NCBI RefSeq assembly: GCF_009725985.1
Contig: NZ_RCNR01000053.1
Coordinates: forward strand, 1-32,732
DNA: 32,732 nucleotides
Direction: 5' to 3'
Origin: Zobellia amurskyensis
GTDB lineage: Bacteria > Bacteroidota > Bacteroidia > Flavobacteriales > Flavobacteriaceae
The notes beneath the pieces were generated by a model. It saw only the letters and a program-made list of their open reading frames with translations, had not been told where the DNA came from and did not search any database. Below, piece by piece: positions 1-8,405 of the stretch (within the stretch, counting starts at the first letter, position 1; every line of letters starts with the position of its first letter). The translations under genes and the position numbers were made by a program.

Positions 1-257
1 GGAGTTCCCAATAAGATAACCGTCCCCTTTTTAGGAACCTTTTTAATATCAGAAAACACTTTTACTTCTCCTGATAAAGTTTTCTCTAAATCATTTTTTA
101 AATCTTGAATTGCATTTAACTCCGTTTCATTCACTTCTTCCCCAACCACTAAATAGCAAGTAGGTACAGGTTCTTTGATAAAGGAACACAACAGAAACAA
201 CCCAAAAAGTGGAAGTAATAAAAAAGATTTTCGGCTAAGTCGTAATATTATAGTCAT
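1..257 (-). CDS. Partial secreted protein downstream of susCD, possible glycoside hydrolase N-terminus
   Basis: The open frame starts at the ATG at 257 and runs without a stop to the window edge, giving 85 residues of an N-terminus. Residues 5-24 are a hydrophobic export segment ending FLLC; the Cys at 24 has Leu-Leu before it, which is a poor lipobox, so either lipoprotein or ordinary signal peptide is possible. After it, a segment rich in charged residues leads to TVILLGT near residue 78. That pattern (short beta strand ending in LGT) resembles the N-terminal beta-sandwich domain in front of GH67, GH115 and GH20 catalytic domains, but this is recognition by eye only. It lies on the same strand as susC and susD, 109 nt after susD, with a terminator-like hairpin in the gap. 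The gene is real in my view; the enzymatic role is a guess. Confidence 0.6.
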   Translation of the reverse strand, partial: MTIILRLSRKSFLLLPLFGLFLLCSFIKEPVPTCYLVVGEEVNETELNAIQDLKNDLEKTLSGEVKVFSDIKKVPKKGTVILLGT

Positions 258-294
258 TGTAATTCTAGTATACTCGTCTATAAATAAGAGTTAT

Positions 295-334
295 TTTAAA
301 AAATATGGACAGGAATACCACTCCCGTCCATATT
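295..334 (-). terminator. Intrinsic terminator after susD
   Basis: AATATGGAC at 302-310 pairs perfectly with GTCCATATT at 326-334 (9-bp stem, 15-nt loop). Read on the minus strand the hairpin is followed by ATATTTTTTAAAA. It sits 32 nt beyond the susD stop and 45 nt before the next ATG on the same strand. It therefore either ends the susCD transcript or lowers expression of the downstream gene by partial read-through. Confidence 0.65.
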
Positions 335-366
335 CAACTAACTCAAATTAACTAAACTCAATTATT

Positions 367-2016
367 TTAGTATCCTGGGTTCTGGGTTAAAGAACCATCT
401 GAAAGTTCCAACTCACTGGAAGGGATAGGTCTTAATAAATGTATACTTGCATCAAAAGCACCATGGTCTTGAACATGTGGATTGTAAGCTGTAATGCGCT
501 CTTCTAATTTGCCAGTACGTTTTAAAACTGCCCATCTATTGGCTTCTCCGGCCAATTCCAAAGCTCTCTCATTTAGAATATCATCTATTGTTACGGAGCT
601 GTATTCGTTAGCAACACCAGTTGCACGTTCCCTAACAATATTCAAGTGGGTTAATGCCGCTGATGGATTGCTCGCACCCAAATAAGCTTCAGCAGCCAAT
701 AAATGTGTACCTGCTACCCTAAATACAAATGTATCTCGTGCACCATCCGTAGTTTCACTAAAAATTTCATCATCAAACTTCTTAAAAATAGGGAAGTTGG
801 TTCGTTCTGGGTTAAGGGTATACAAATAGTTTACACCAGGGATATTATCTGGCTGTCCAAACAAATATTGGTTAGGTTGATATACCCAATATCTATCTAA
901 GCGTTCCGCTAGCTCAGTCGGACTCAAAGCTACTTTTGGGTAATAAACAATAGTATCACCAGCTACAATAGCATCAGGCCCTTCCGGTTCATCACCATCT
1001 GCAAGAATTGCTCTGTGTAGCGTTGCTTCGTCCCTGCTATCGTTAGCTTCCAGTAAAGAATAGAAAAACGGCGTAGGCATAGCGTTAAAATCACTAAAAC
1101 CATACGGAGTAGTTGTTCTGTTCACTCCCGGGTAATTGGCCACTTGATTCATAAAAAGGGAGTGCTTTGTATTTACCTGATCAGTGGCAAGTCCGTTAGT
1201 CCCCCATTGTACGGCAAATAAAATCTCGTCATTTACCTGGTTGTCGTAAGCAAAAACTTCGGCGTAAGATTGGCTCCTAATATCATATGATCCAATAGCA
1301 TCTTCCGCAAGAGCTGCCGCAGTATTAAAATCATCGGTACTGCCAAAAGAAGTATAGCCCCTTGTTAAGTAAACTTCCGATAATAAGTGCTGTGCGGCTC
1401 TTTTTGAAAACCGACCGGTTTCAGGAGCATCAAGTAAATCTGGAATAGCATCTTCCAAATCACTAATGATCTGAGCGTATGTTTCTTCTTCTGTACTTCT
1501 AGTATAATCTGAACGGATAGTAGTAGGTTCATCTAATTCTAGAACTAATCCTCCATATTGCTGAACCATATTGAAAAAGGCCAAGCCACGTAACGCTTTT
1601 GCCTGAGCAATACCATATGCTTTTTCTCCTAATTTAGAGTCTGTCCAACTAATTTGATTTTCATAACGATTGATGGCCGTATTAGCTTTTGCCACCACAT
1701 TATAATTTTTGGACCATAAAGACCCTCCTACACCTGAATCGAAACCGAAATAGTCGTTCACCGCAGAAACTGAATTCAATTCACCTTTAACTGTAAACAA
1801 ATCCGTACCTAAAAACTGTAGATTATAATCTTTATAGACCTCTCTTAGAGTTGAATATATACCAACAACCAATTGATCGGCTGTACCTTCTTCAATGAAA
1901 TTTTCACTTGTTATATCAGAAAAAATATCTTCTTCAATATAACTATCGCATGCACTAAAAGTAATCATACCTAGAAGTATGACGCCAATATGCTTAATTT
2001 TTATATCTAGTTTCAT
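367..2016 (-). CDS. SusD/RagB-family outer-membrane glycan-binding lipoprotein
   Basis: A 549-residue surface lipoprotein that, in this family, caps the partner SusC porin and binds the glycan to be imported. The signal peptide ends in a lipobox FSAC with the lipidated Cys at residue 23. The early region (EGTADQLVVGIYSTLREVY, about 43-61) and the helical segment AKALRGLAFFNMVQQYGG (about 139-156) are typical of the N-terminal TPR-like part of RagB/SusD proteins. The C-terminus has the expected NERALELAGEANRW and LLRPIPSSELELS motifs before ending NPGY. Length fits the family (500-650). It starts 17 nt after the susC stop, so the two are translated from one message. The substrate cannot be read from the sequence because no glycoside hydrolase is complete in the window. 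Confidence 0.95.
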   Translation of the reverse strand: MKLDIKIKHIGVILLGMITFSACDSYIEEDIFSDITSENFIEEGTADQLVVGIYSTLREVYKDYNLQFLGTDLFTVKGELNSVSAVNDYFGFDSGVGGSLWSKNYNVVAKANTAINRYENQISWTDSKLGEKAYGIAQAKALRGLAFFNMVQQYGGLVLELDEPTTIRSDYTRSTEEETYAQIISDLEDAIPDLLDAPETGRFSKRAAQHLLSEVYLTRGYTSFGSTDDFNTAAALAEDAIGSYDIRSQSYAEVFAYDNQVNDEILFAVQWGTNGLATDQVNTKHSLFMNQVANYPGVNRTTTPYGFSDFNAMPTPFFYSLLEANDSRDEATLHRAILADGDEPEGPDAIVAGDTIVYYPKVALSPTELAERLDRYWVYQPNQYLFGQPDNIPGVNYLYTLNPERTNFPIFKKFDDEIFSETTDGARDTFVFRVAGTHLLAAEAYLGASNPSAALTHLNIVRERATGVANEYSSVTIDDILNERALELAGEANRWAVLKRTGKLEERITAYNPHVQDHGAFDASIHLLRPIPSSELELSDGSLTQNPGY

Positions 2017-2033
2017 CTTAATTTTTTATAATG

Positions 2034-5000
2034 TTAAAAGGCAAGTTTTAGACCCAATAAAACTGTTTTTACCGCATAGGTCATATTGTAAGAGTTCTGA
2101 AGCGCAGTCTCTGGGTCAGGTCCCTTATAATCTGTAAAAGTGAACGGGTTTTGAACGTCTAACGACATTCTTAACTTAGACATTCTTAACTTGTCTGCTA
2201 GTTCTTGCGGAAATTGATATCCCAAACCAATATTACCAATTCTAACAAAAGAAAGGTCTTCATAAGTCCAACCTGTATCTCCATAATCAGGAATTGGGTA
2301 AGTACCATCTGGATTATTAGGAGTCCAGTAATCTAGATCTAAGCTATTAAATACAGCGCCATCTCCCGAAGTCGAGAAATTTTGAAAAAACTCAGAATGC
2401 CCGTAAGACCCCTGTCTAGTATATACCTGTACATTTAGCTCTAAGTTTTTATAGTTAAAGGTGTTGGTCATACCTCCTATCCAATCGGGAGAATTTTGAC
2501 CTAGCAACACTTTATCATCCTGATCTATTGTTCCGTCATTATTTTGATCAACAAATTTGTATTGCCCTGGAAGGTCTCCATAAGTAGCTGCCTCCGCAGC
2601 TTCATCTATTTGCCAAATACCGGCAACCTCTGTATTCCAGATAGCATCCACAGGAGCTCCAATTTTTAACACCCCATGATCTCCAAAAGGAATCTCATCC
2701 AAATCACCATCAATCTCTACAATTTCGTTGGTATTCTTGGTGTAGTTGAAATTAGTACGCCATGAAAAATTATCAGTTTTAACGTTAACCGTATTTAAGG
2801 TTACTTCTATACCACTATTTCTTACAGACCCAAAATTACCAAGAGCGTTACCATATCCTGTTATATTAGATAAGGTTCTAGCAAGTATACTGCCTTCTGT
2901 CTTTTTATTGTAATATTCAAAACCCAGACCAATTCTATTATTAATAACGGAAAGGTCTAAACCTAGGTTGTATTCTTTTGAAACTTCCCAAGTTAAATCT
3001 TCATTAGGTAAGCCCGCCACTGTTTTTCCAACGCTTGGGTTCTCTCCGAATAGATAGTTTGATGCTGATAAAAATGCCAATGAGCTATATGCATCTATTG
3101 TACTATCGTTACCGGCTTCACCATAACTAACCCTGAATTTTAAATTATTCAACCAATCTGCATTTTGAAGAAAAGATTCTTCACTTGCTCGCCATGCAAA
3201 AGCGGCAGACGGAAAGAAATTCCACTTATTCCCGGCAGATAGTTTTGAAGAACCATCATATCTTCCGGTAAACGTAAATAAATATCTGTCTTTAATAGAA
3301 TAGTTTAAACGACCTGCAAAAGATGCCAGTGTTTCTTTCTGATAAAAGCTACCAAAATTTCTAATATCCGTACCACCTTCGGTGTTATAAAAAAGATAGG
3401 CATCCGTATCAAAATCTCTAACCTGTATATCACTACCTTCCTTATTGTTATGATATATAGAAGAAATCAGAGTCGTCTTTAAGTTATGGTTAGGTGCAAG
3501 GTCAAAATCAAAATCCAGTATATTATCCCAAGTATAAGCCGTATTAAAATCTGACTGATAGTGAGATTGTATTCTACTTGGATCGTTACGCGATGATTTT
3601 GTTAAAAGACCACGGTACTCACCAAAACGTTGCGAAGTAATATTAGGTGCAAACTGCGTTTTAAAATTCAACCATTTTGTTGGCTTATAGTTTAAAAATA
3701 CGTTTGCTATCACATCTAAAGTCTTGGTATTTAATTGCCAAGCCCCCTCTGCATCATAAATAGGATGAACAAAACGAAGATCTTGATCATCTGGAAATAA
3801 AATTGGTTCTCCTTCAGAATCAAAAGGGTTTACTGTAGGTGCCAAACGGAGTGTACTTCTAAACAACTCTCTACTTCCTTCTTCACGCTCTGCAAATGCT
3901 AAATAGGCCTTTACACCCACAGTAACTTTGTCAGATACTTTCTTTGATACCGAAGCACTTATATTGTAACGTTCGTACCCTTCTATTCCCATAACACCTT
4001 CATCATTCAAATATCCTAAAGATGCGTTGTATACCAATCCATTAGTACCTCCGGACATTCCCAGGGTATGACTTGTCTGAATACCAGCCTTTCTATAAAG
4101 CTTCATCCAGTCCGTGTATCTTCCATTAGCAACATTACTTGCTTCTTCGTTAGAACTTTGAAATTCGGTTGACCGATCAATTGTAATATTGTTATAGTCC
4201 GCTACAGAACCGGTACCCTTCCAAGCTCTAGCTCTTAAAACATCATCTACAAACTGAACATATTCTGGACCATCAAACAGATCAGGCACATTGGTAGCTG
4301 TACGAAGACCAAAAGAGGAGTCATAAGTAAAAACGGTTTTTCCTTCAATACCATTTTTAGTTGTAATGATAACAACACCATTAGCACCACGGGATCCGTA
4401 AATTGCAGTTGCAGAAGCATCCTTTAGAATATCCATTTGCTCTATATCCGCTGGATTCAAAACATTTATGTCTTCAAAGAAAATACCATCTACAACATAT
4501 AGCGGCTTAGAAAGGTCGTCCGCAAGATTATCACTTACCCCATCACGGCCAGCATTATTATTTGTAATTACCGTATTACCCCTAATTTTTATTGAAAGTG
4601 GCGCACCCGGTTTTGAACTTAATGTTCGAACGTCTACACCAGCAACCCTACCTTGAATGGCTTGGCCTATATCCGTTTTCTTTTGCTCCGTTAGCGTCTC
4701 CGTGCTTAATGAAGCTACCGCACCTGTTAAATCACTCTTTTTTACAGAACCATACCCAATTACAACAACTTCATCTAAGCCTGTTGAGGACTCAATGAGT
4801 TCAATTGTATAGTTTGAAGAACTGCCCAAAGTGATTTCTTTAGTCTCATAACCAATGTATGAAACCACTAAAATTTTGTCACCATCAGCTACTGAAATGG
4901 CAAAATTACCATCAAAATCAGATACAACACCGTTGGTCGTACCTTTTACTAAGACACTGGCACCTGGCAAAGGTACATTTGCCTCATCGACCACTACACC

Positions 5001-5078
5001 TGTAATTTGTGTCTGTGCCCATGAAACAGTTGTCACCCCTAAAAGGAGGAATGCCATTAAAAGTTTGAGTTTTTTCAT
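2034..5078 (-). CDS. SusC/RagA-family TonB-dependent outer-membrane transporter
   Basis: A 1014-residue TonB-dependent transporter for oligosaccharide import, working with the SusD lipoprotein encoded directly after it. I start it at the ATG at 5078, which gives a clean signal peptide (MKKLKLLMAFLLLG, cleavage after WAQ near 22). An ATG 16 codons upstream would prepend a charged non-signal stretch and lies upstream of the -7 element at 5106-5113. Domains in order: carboxypeptidase-D regulatory-like domain (about 24-95, with GYE near 76-78), the SusC signature EVVVIGYGSVKKSDLTGA (103-120), plug domain with DGVSDNL and DGIFFEDINVLNPADIEQMD, then a large beta barrel ending in LLGLKLAF with terminal Phe. 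The size and the N-terminal DUF domain are normal for the class. No sigma/anti-sigma or SusR-type regulator lies next to it. Confidence 0.96.
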   Translation of the reverse strand: MKKLKLLMAFLLLGVTTVSWAQTQITGVVVDEANVPLPGASVLVKGTTNGVVSDFDGNFAISVADGDKILVVSYIGYETKEITLGSSSNYTIELIESSTGLDEVVVIGYGSVKKSDLTGAVASLSTETLTEQKKTDIGQAIQGRVAGVDVRTLSSKPGAPLSIKIRGNTVITNNNAGRDGVSDNLADDLSKPLYVVDGIFFEDINVLNPADIEQMDILKDASATAIYGSRGANGVVIITTKNGIEGKTVFTYDSSFGLRTATNVPDLFDGPEYVQFVDDVLRARAWKGTGSVADYNNITIDRSTEFQSSNEEASNVANGRYTDWMKLYRKAGIQTSHTLGMSGGTNGLVYNASLGYLNDEGVMGIEGYERYNISASVSKKVSDKVTVGVKAYLAFAEREEGSRELFRSTLRLAPTVNPFDSEGEPILFPDDQDLRFVHPIYDAEGAWQLNTKTLDVIANVFLNYKPTKWLNFKTQFAPNITSQRFGEYRGLLTKSSRNDPSRIQSHYQSDFNTAYTWDNILDFDFDLAPNHNLKTTLISSIYHNNKEGSDIQVRDFDTDAYLFYNTEGGTDIRNFGSFYQKETLASFAGRLNYSIKDRYLFTFTGRYDGSSKLSAGNKWNFFPSAAFAWRASEESFLQNADWLNNLKFRVSYGEAGNDSTIDAYSSLAFLSASNYLFGENPSVGKTVAGLPNEDLTWEVSKEYNLGLDLSVINNRIGLGFEYYNKKTEGSILARTLSNITGYGNALGNFGSVRNSGIEVTLNTVNVKTDNFSWRTNFNYTKNTNEIVEIDGDLDEIPFGDHGVLKIGAPVDAIWNTEVAGIWQIDEAAEAATYGDLPGQYKFVDQNNDGTIDQDDKVLLGQNSPDWIGGMTNTFNYKNLELNVQVYTRQGSYGHSEFFQNFSTSGDGAVFNSLDLDYWTPNNPDGTYPIPDYGDTGWTYEDLSFVRIGNIGLGYQFPQELADKLRMSKLRMSLDVQNPFTFTDYKGPDPETALQNSYNMTYAVKTVLLGLKLAF

Positions 5079-5105
5079 TTTAAATAAGTTAGTTGAACAT
5101 TTGAC

Positions 5106-5113
5106 CAAACCTA
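5106..5113 (-). promoter_or_regulatory. Putative -7 element for susC
   Basis: The minus strand reads TAGGTTTG, an exact match to the Bacteroidota -7 consensus TAnnTTTG, 28 nt before the susC ATG at 5078. No TTG or TTTG is found at the usual -33 spacing, so support comes from the -7 element and position alone. It agrees with choosing the downstream ATG for susC. Confidence 0.4.
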
Positions 5114-5361
5114 AGGTTCTTACCATCCATCATTATGGACATATTCTTCAAAAACATGGATAAATTCCACAACACCCCATTTTACGGGAGTTGGCAGGTA
5201 TGTTAAATACTTATAATGAATTTATAATTTGATAAAAATTCAACTCAAAAGTTACTTATTCATCATTTTTAATGCTGATAATTGCTAAAATGACTTTCAC
5301 TCTACTTCTTTAACTTGATGCTATAACTATGTATATTAAATTCATAAACCAGACTAAATTC
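5114..5361. other. Intergenic region upstream of susC
   Basis: AT-rich stretch between the DUF1080 terminator and the susC promoter. I see no open frame with a start longer than about 23 codons and no repeat. It is the likely place for regulatory binding of the susCD operon, but I recognise no site. Confidence 0.5.
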
Positions 5362-5400
5362 AACAAAAAAACCTCCTAGATTCATATGAATCTAGGAGGC
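5362..5400 (-). terminator. Intrinsic terminator after the DUF1080 gene (28-bp perfect palindrome)
   Basis: The stretch 5372-5399 is a perfect palindrome: CCTCCTAGATTCAT followed directly by its reverse complement. On the minus strand it is followed by seven T residues (A run at 5365-5371), the classic intrinsic terminator form. It lies 70 nt beyond the stop of the minus-strand DUF1080 gene, which it should terminate, and separates that gene from susC. Confidence 0.85.
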
Positions 5401-5469
5401 TCTTTGAGTTTTAAAACAGCATTAAAAATGTAGTCTAATCATTTATAAACTACATCTGAATTATGATGT

Positions 5470-6255
5470 TTATAATTTTCTTAACCAGATGTTTCTAAAC
5501 TGTGTTTTGTTACCGTGGTCCTGTAATGATATAACATCATCACCATGTGCTGATGGGTAGTTATGTAAACCTATGTAATAGGTGTTGCCATTTATTACCG
5601 TATGATTTTGAACCAAGACACCGTTGTGAAGAACAGTTATCTCTGCTTTTGAATCTAGGCGTCCATCTTTTTTAAATCTTGGGGCTCTATAAATCACATC
5701 ATATGTATTCCATTCTAATGGACCGCGCATAGCGTTAACTAGCGGTGCATGATCTTTATAAATACTACCCGCTTGTCCGTTACGGTAGGTTCTATTGTTG
5801 TACGAATCCAAAATCTGGAGCTCATATCTGTTTTGTAAGAATAGACCACTGTTGCCACGTCCTTGGCTTTCTCCTTCAACCTTATCCGGTGCGCTAAACT
5901 CTATATGTAACTGGCAATCACCAAATTTCATTTTTGTGCTTATACCACCTGAACCAGGTACTACTTCAAAATGGTCATTATCTACAATTTTCCATGGTGC
6001 AGGTTTTGTGTTATCCTTTTGGCTAACCCATTGATCAAGGCTACTCCCATCAAACAAAATAATGGCATCAGAAGGAGCGTCTCCCAATGTTTTCGCAGGA
6101 GTTACGACCGTAACTTCTGGTTCCCAGATTTCTGTCATCTCAGGCTTCATGGGCATAGGGGATACTTCTGGAGGGGTACTAGAGTGTTTTTGAGCCGTAA
6201 CTTGCAATGAGAATGCAGCAGCGGCCAAGAAGAAAAAATAATTTTTTGAGTTCAT
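5470..6255 (-). CDS. Secreted DUF1080 protein (3-keto-disaccharide hydrolase family)
   Basis: A 261-residue exported protein. The signal peptide covers residues 1-22 (MNSKNYFFFLAAAAFSLQ, cleavage near TAQ). The DUF1080 domain fills about 62-261: it opens with AIILFDGSSLDQW, then the typical FGDCQLHIEFSAP and GNSGLFLQNRYELQILDS strands, an EWNTYDVIYRAPRF segment, and ends with FRNIWLRKL. The fold is a concanavalin-like jelly roll; family members act on glycosides or 3-keto-glycosides, and the Pfam name is 3-keto-disaccharide hydrolase. A proline-rich linker (PPEVSPMPMKPEMTE) follows the signal peptide. It is a single gene: a strong terminator follows and a 121-nt gap precedes it. The exact substrate is unknown; the Gfo/Idh/MocA oxidoreductase at 25875-27014 belongs to a family often paired with DUF1080 in keto-sugar pathways, but it lies far away here. 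Confidence 0.88.
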   Translation of the reverse strand: MNSKNYFFFLAAAAFSLQVTAQKHSSTPPEVSPMPMKPEMTEIWEPEVTVVTPAKTLGDAPSDAIILFDGSSLDQWVSQKDNTKPAPWKIVDNDHFEVVPGSGGISTKMKFGDCQLHIEFSAPDKVEGESQGRGNSGLFLQNRYELQILDSYNNRTYRNGQAGSIYKDHAPLVNAMRGPLEWNTYDVIYRAPRFKKDGRLDSKAEITVLHNGVLVQNHTVINGNTYYIGLHNYPSAHGDDVISLQDHGNKTQFRNIWLRKL

Positions 6256-6376
6256 AACGGTAATTACATTTTGTTTTGGTTCTGTATAATTTTATAGGAA
6301 CTAAATATAGCTATAACTTATTAAAACAGATTTTATCCAAAGAAAAAATATGCTAAGTTATTCCTGATTAAAATAG

Positions 6377-7567
6377 CTACAGTTTAGAAATTACATCTGC
6401 CATTTTTTGGGCTCGTTCTTTTACATCATCTTGTGACCATCCTAATTTTATAAGACAAGAAATTGTACGCCCCACCCATTGGTCCGATGCAGAGAAATCA
6501 GATTTAGAGTAATCCGGTAGTTGTTGATGTACTTCTGTTGGCAATTTGCCCAACGACTTTTTCTCTATTAAGTGTTGCCATTCACGATAATAATGCCAGT
6601 TATTATCGTACCAGTAAAAACAGGCATCAACACCAGCTTTGCCTAATTCTGTATGCGCTTTTTTTGCCGTAACCGTGTCAGGAAGGAAGAAGCTTAAAAA
6701 TGCATAACTCTCTTCCCCTCCTTCCGGGACTCTTCTAAATTGTACATTTGGTAAGTCTTGCAACGCTTCCCGTAAAATGGTGTAATTTTTCTTCTGAATA
6801 GCTAAAAACTCATCCAATCTTTCAATTTGAGCCAAACCAACGGCTGCATGTAATTCAGAAATCCTATAGTTATATCCTAAAAACGGATGTGTTTCCGCCC
6901 CCCTATCCTTGCCCACATGATCGTGACCATGATCGGAGTAATGGTCTGCATTGCTTTTATAACTATCATTATTGGTCACTACCGCTCCACCCTCACCACA
7001 AGTAACGGTTTTTACATAATCAAAAGAAAAACAACCTAAATCTCCATAACTTCCTAAAGGTTTATTTTCAAAAGTTCCCCCTATTGCCTGACAGGCATCT
7101 TCCAATAATAGCAAATTGTGCGTATCACAAATAGCCTTTAAAGCTTTTAAATCTGCCATAGAACCGCACATATGTACAGGCATAACAACTTTAGTTCGCT
7201 CAGTTATGGCATTTTCAACGGCTTGTGGACTCAATGCCAAAGTATCATCTACATCAACCAAAATAGGCACGGCACCAATGGCTAAAATAGACTCAAAACT
7301 AGCCACAAATGTAAATGTGGGCATAATGACTTCATCTCCCGCACCAACTCCCGCACTTGCCAAAGCCACTGTTAACGCGGCAGTACCACTACTCACCAAT
7401 TGGGCGTGTTTTACTTGCATTTTATCCGCAAGGACTTTTTCTAATTCAAGTGCCTTCCAATGGCCGTTACGCATACCGTCAAAACCGTACCGCATAAGCA
7501 CCCCCGAATCCAATACGTCGTTTACTTGTTTGCGTTCCTTGTCTCCGAATAATTCAAATCCTGGCAT
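6377..7567 (-). CDS. DegT/DnrJ/EryC1/StrS-family PLP aminotransferase
   Basis: A 396-residue cytosolic PLP enzyme of the sugar/cyclitol aminotransferase family. Visible family features are SSGTAALTVAL (59-69, phosphate-binding), LLLLEDACQA (152-161, Asp157 contacting the PLP ring nitrogen) and CFSFDYVKTVTCGEGG (179-194), where Lys186 is the Schiff-base lysine. The NYRISELHAAVGLAQ helix follows, as in the whole family. Normal members transaminate keto-sugars or keto-cyclitols with Glu or Gln. No nucleotide-sugar genes lie nearby, so the substrate is open; family members with a mid-length insertion (DACFYWYDNNWHYYREW) are not tied to a pathway I can name. The ATG is preceded by a heptamer tandem repeat rather than an ordinary leader. 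The nitroreductase gene lies 49 nt upstream on the same strand. Confidence 0.93.
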   Translation of the reverse strand: MPGFELFGDKERKQVNDVLDSGVLMRYGFDGMRNGHWKALELEKVLADKMQVKHAQLVSSGTAALTVALASAGVGAGDEVIMPTFTFVASFESILAIGAVPILVDVDDTLALSPQAVENAITERTKVVMPVHMCGSMADLKALKAICDTHNLLLLEDACQAIGGTFENKPLGSYGDLGCFSFDYVKTVTCGEGGAVVTNNDSYKSNADHYSDHGHDHVGKDRGAETHPFLGYNYRISELHAAVGLAQIERLDEFLAIQKKNYTILREALQDLPNVQFRRVPEGGEESYAFLSFFLPDTVTAKKAHTELGKAGVDACFYWYDNNWHYYREWQHLIEKKSLGKLPTEVHQQLPDYSKSDFSASDQWVGRTISCLIKLGWSQDDVKERAQKMADVISKL

Positions 7568-7576
7568 ATGTTATTC

Positions 7577-7610
7577 TAGGTGTTAGGTGTTAGGTGTTAG
7601 GTGTTAGGTG
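7577..7610. repeat. Heptanucleotide tandem repeat (TAGGTGT, 4.9 copies)
   Basis: Four perfect copies of TAGGTGT plus six bases of a fifth occupy the gap between the nitroreductase stop (7617) and the aminotransferase ATG (7567). On the minus strand, the coding strand, this reads as CACCTAA units ending 9 nt before the ATG. Unit length 7 is not a multiple of three and the array lies in the untranslated leader, so a copy-number change would alter spacing or leader structure rather than the reading frame. Confidence 0.95.
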
Positions 7611-7616
7611 AAAATA

Positions 7617-8255
7617 TCAGTTAATTTCAATGATACTCTCTTCAATATTTTTGCGGACTTTCTTGAATTCCGAAAACATATCGTCATCTGCACGATAGCC
7701 TACGGGAAGTACCAAAACAGATGTGAGTCCGCTTTCTTTTAAGTTCAAGACATCATCATAGGCCGAAGGTATAAAGCCTTCCATGGGACACGAATCTATC
7801 TTTTCCAAGGCACAAATGGTCAACAAATTACCAAGTGCCAAATACGCTTGATTTTTAGACCATTGTTCAATTTCGTGCACCTCTTTTTTAGAAAAATCGG
7901 CCATCAAAGCATCTTTGAAAGGATTTAAAATATCATCGCTTGTACCTCTCACTTTTCTGATTTGCTCAAAATAACGATTTATGTAATCTTCATTAATATT
8001 ATTTTGAATACAAATAACCAGCACATGAGAAGCTTGCGCCACTTGTTGTTGGCCGTAAGAGTGCTGAACCAATTTGTTCTGTAAATCTTTATTATGAATT
8101 ACGGCCAAGGTAATAGGTTGCAGGCCATAAGAAGTTGCGGTGAGATTGAAAGCCTGTTTTAACCGTTCAATTTTATCCTCCGGAAGTATTTTTTCCGAAT
8201 TGAACTTTTTTACCGCATAACGCCATTCCAAATTTTTAATAGAATCCAAACTCAC
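7617..8255 (-). CDS. NAD(P)H-dependent nitroreductase-family flavoprotein
   Basis: A 212-residue protein of the FMN-dependent nitroreductase superfamily (NfsB/Frm2-like fold). It opens with LEWRYAVKKFNSEKILPED (9-27), where the RYAVKKF segment is the FMN-phosphate-binding RRSxRxF-like motif, followed by LTATSYGLQPITLAVI (37-52, the SxxNxQPW equivalent). Near the end, CPMEGFIPSAYDDVLNL and SVLVLPVGYRADDD match the usual GGF.p and lPVGyr motifs. Members reduce nitro-aromatics, quinones or enones with NAD(P)H as a cytosolic dimer. The natural substrate is not predictable. A perfect 18-bp palindrome ends 10 nt before its ATG. It may be co-transcribed with the aminotransferase downstream, since no terminator is seen between them. 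Confidence 0.9.
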   Translation of the reverse strand: MSLDSIKNLEWRYAVKKFNSEKILPEDKIERLKQAFNLTATSYGLQPITLAVIHNKDLQNKLVQHSYGQQQVAQASHVLVICIQNNINEDYINRYFEQIRKVRGTSDDILNPFKDALMADFSKKEVHEIEQWSKNQAYLALGNLLTICALEKIDSCPMEGFIPSAYDDVLNLKESGLTSVLVLPVGYRADDDMFSEFKKVRKNIEESIIEIN

Positions 8256-8264
8256 TTATTTATG

Positions 8265-8282
8265 TTTTCGCTTTAGCGAAAA
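8265..8282. promoter_or_regulatory. Palindrome in the nitroreductase leader
   Basis: TTTTCGCT, two T, AGCGAAAA: an inverted repeat with perfect 8-bp arms. It lies 10-27 nt upstream of the nitroreductase ATG and 124 nt past the DUF2254 stop. It could be a repressor operator, an RNA hairpin near the ribosome-binding region, or a weak terminator for the upstream gene. On the minus strand no T-run follows, which argues against a terminator. Confidence 0.5.
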
Positions 8283-8405
8283 ATGATGATTAGCTCTATT
8301 TAAGGGCAGAATTATATAAAACATCGTCGTTTATATATTTTCTTGGCCAATCTGATGCAAAAATAGGATAATTATAAAACACCGCCCAATCAACTATCAG
8401 CTTGT

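Noticed and set aside
5079-5126. A start for susC 16 codons further upstream
   Set aside because: It would add a charged stretch before an otherwise perfect signal peptide and lies upstream of the -7 promoter element at 5106-5113.
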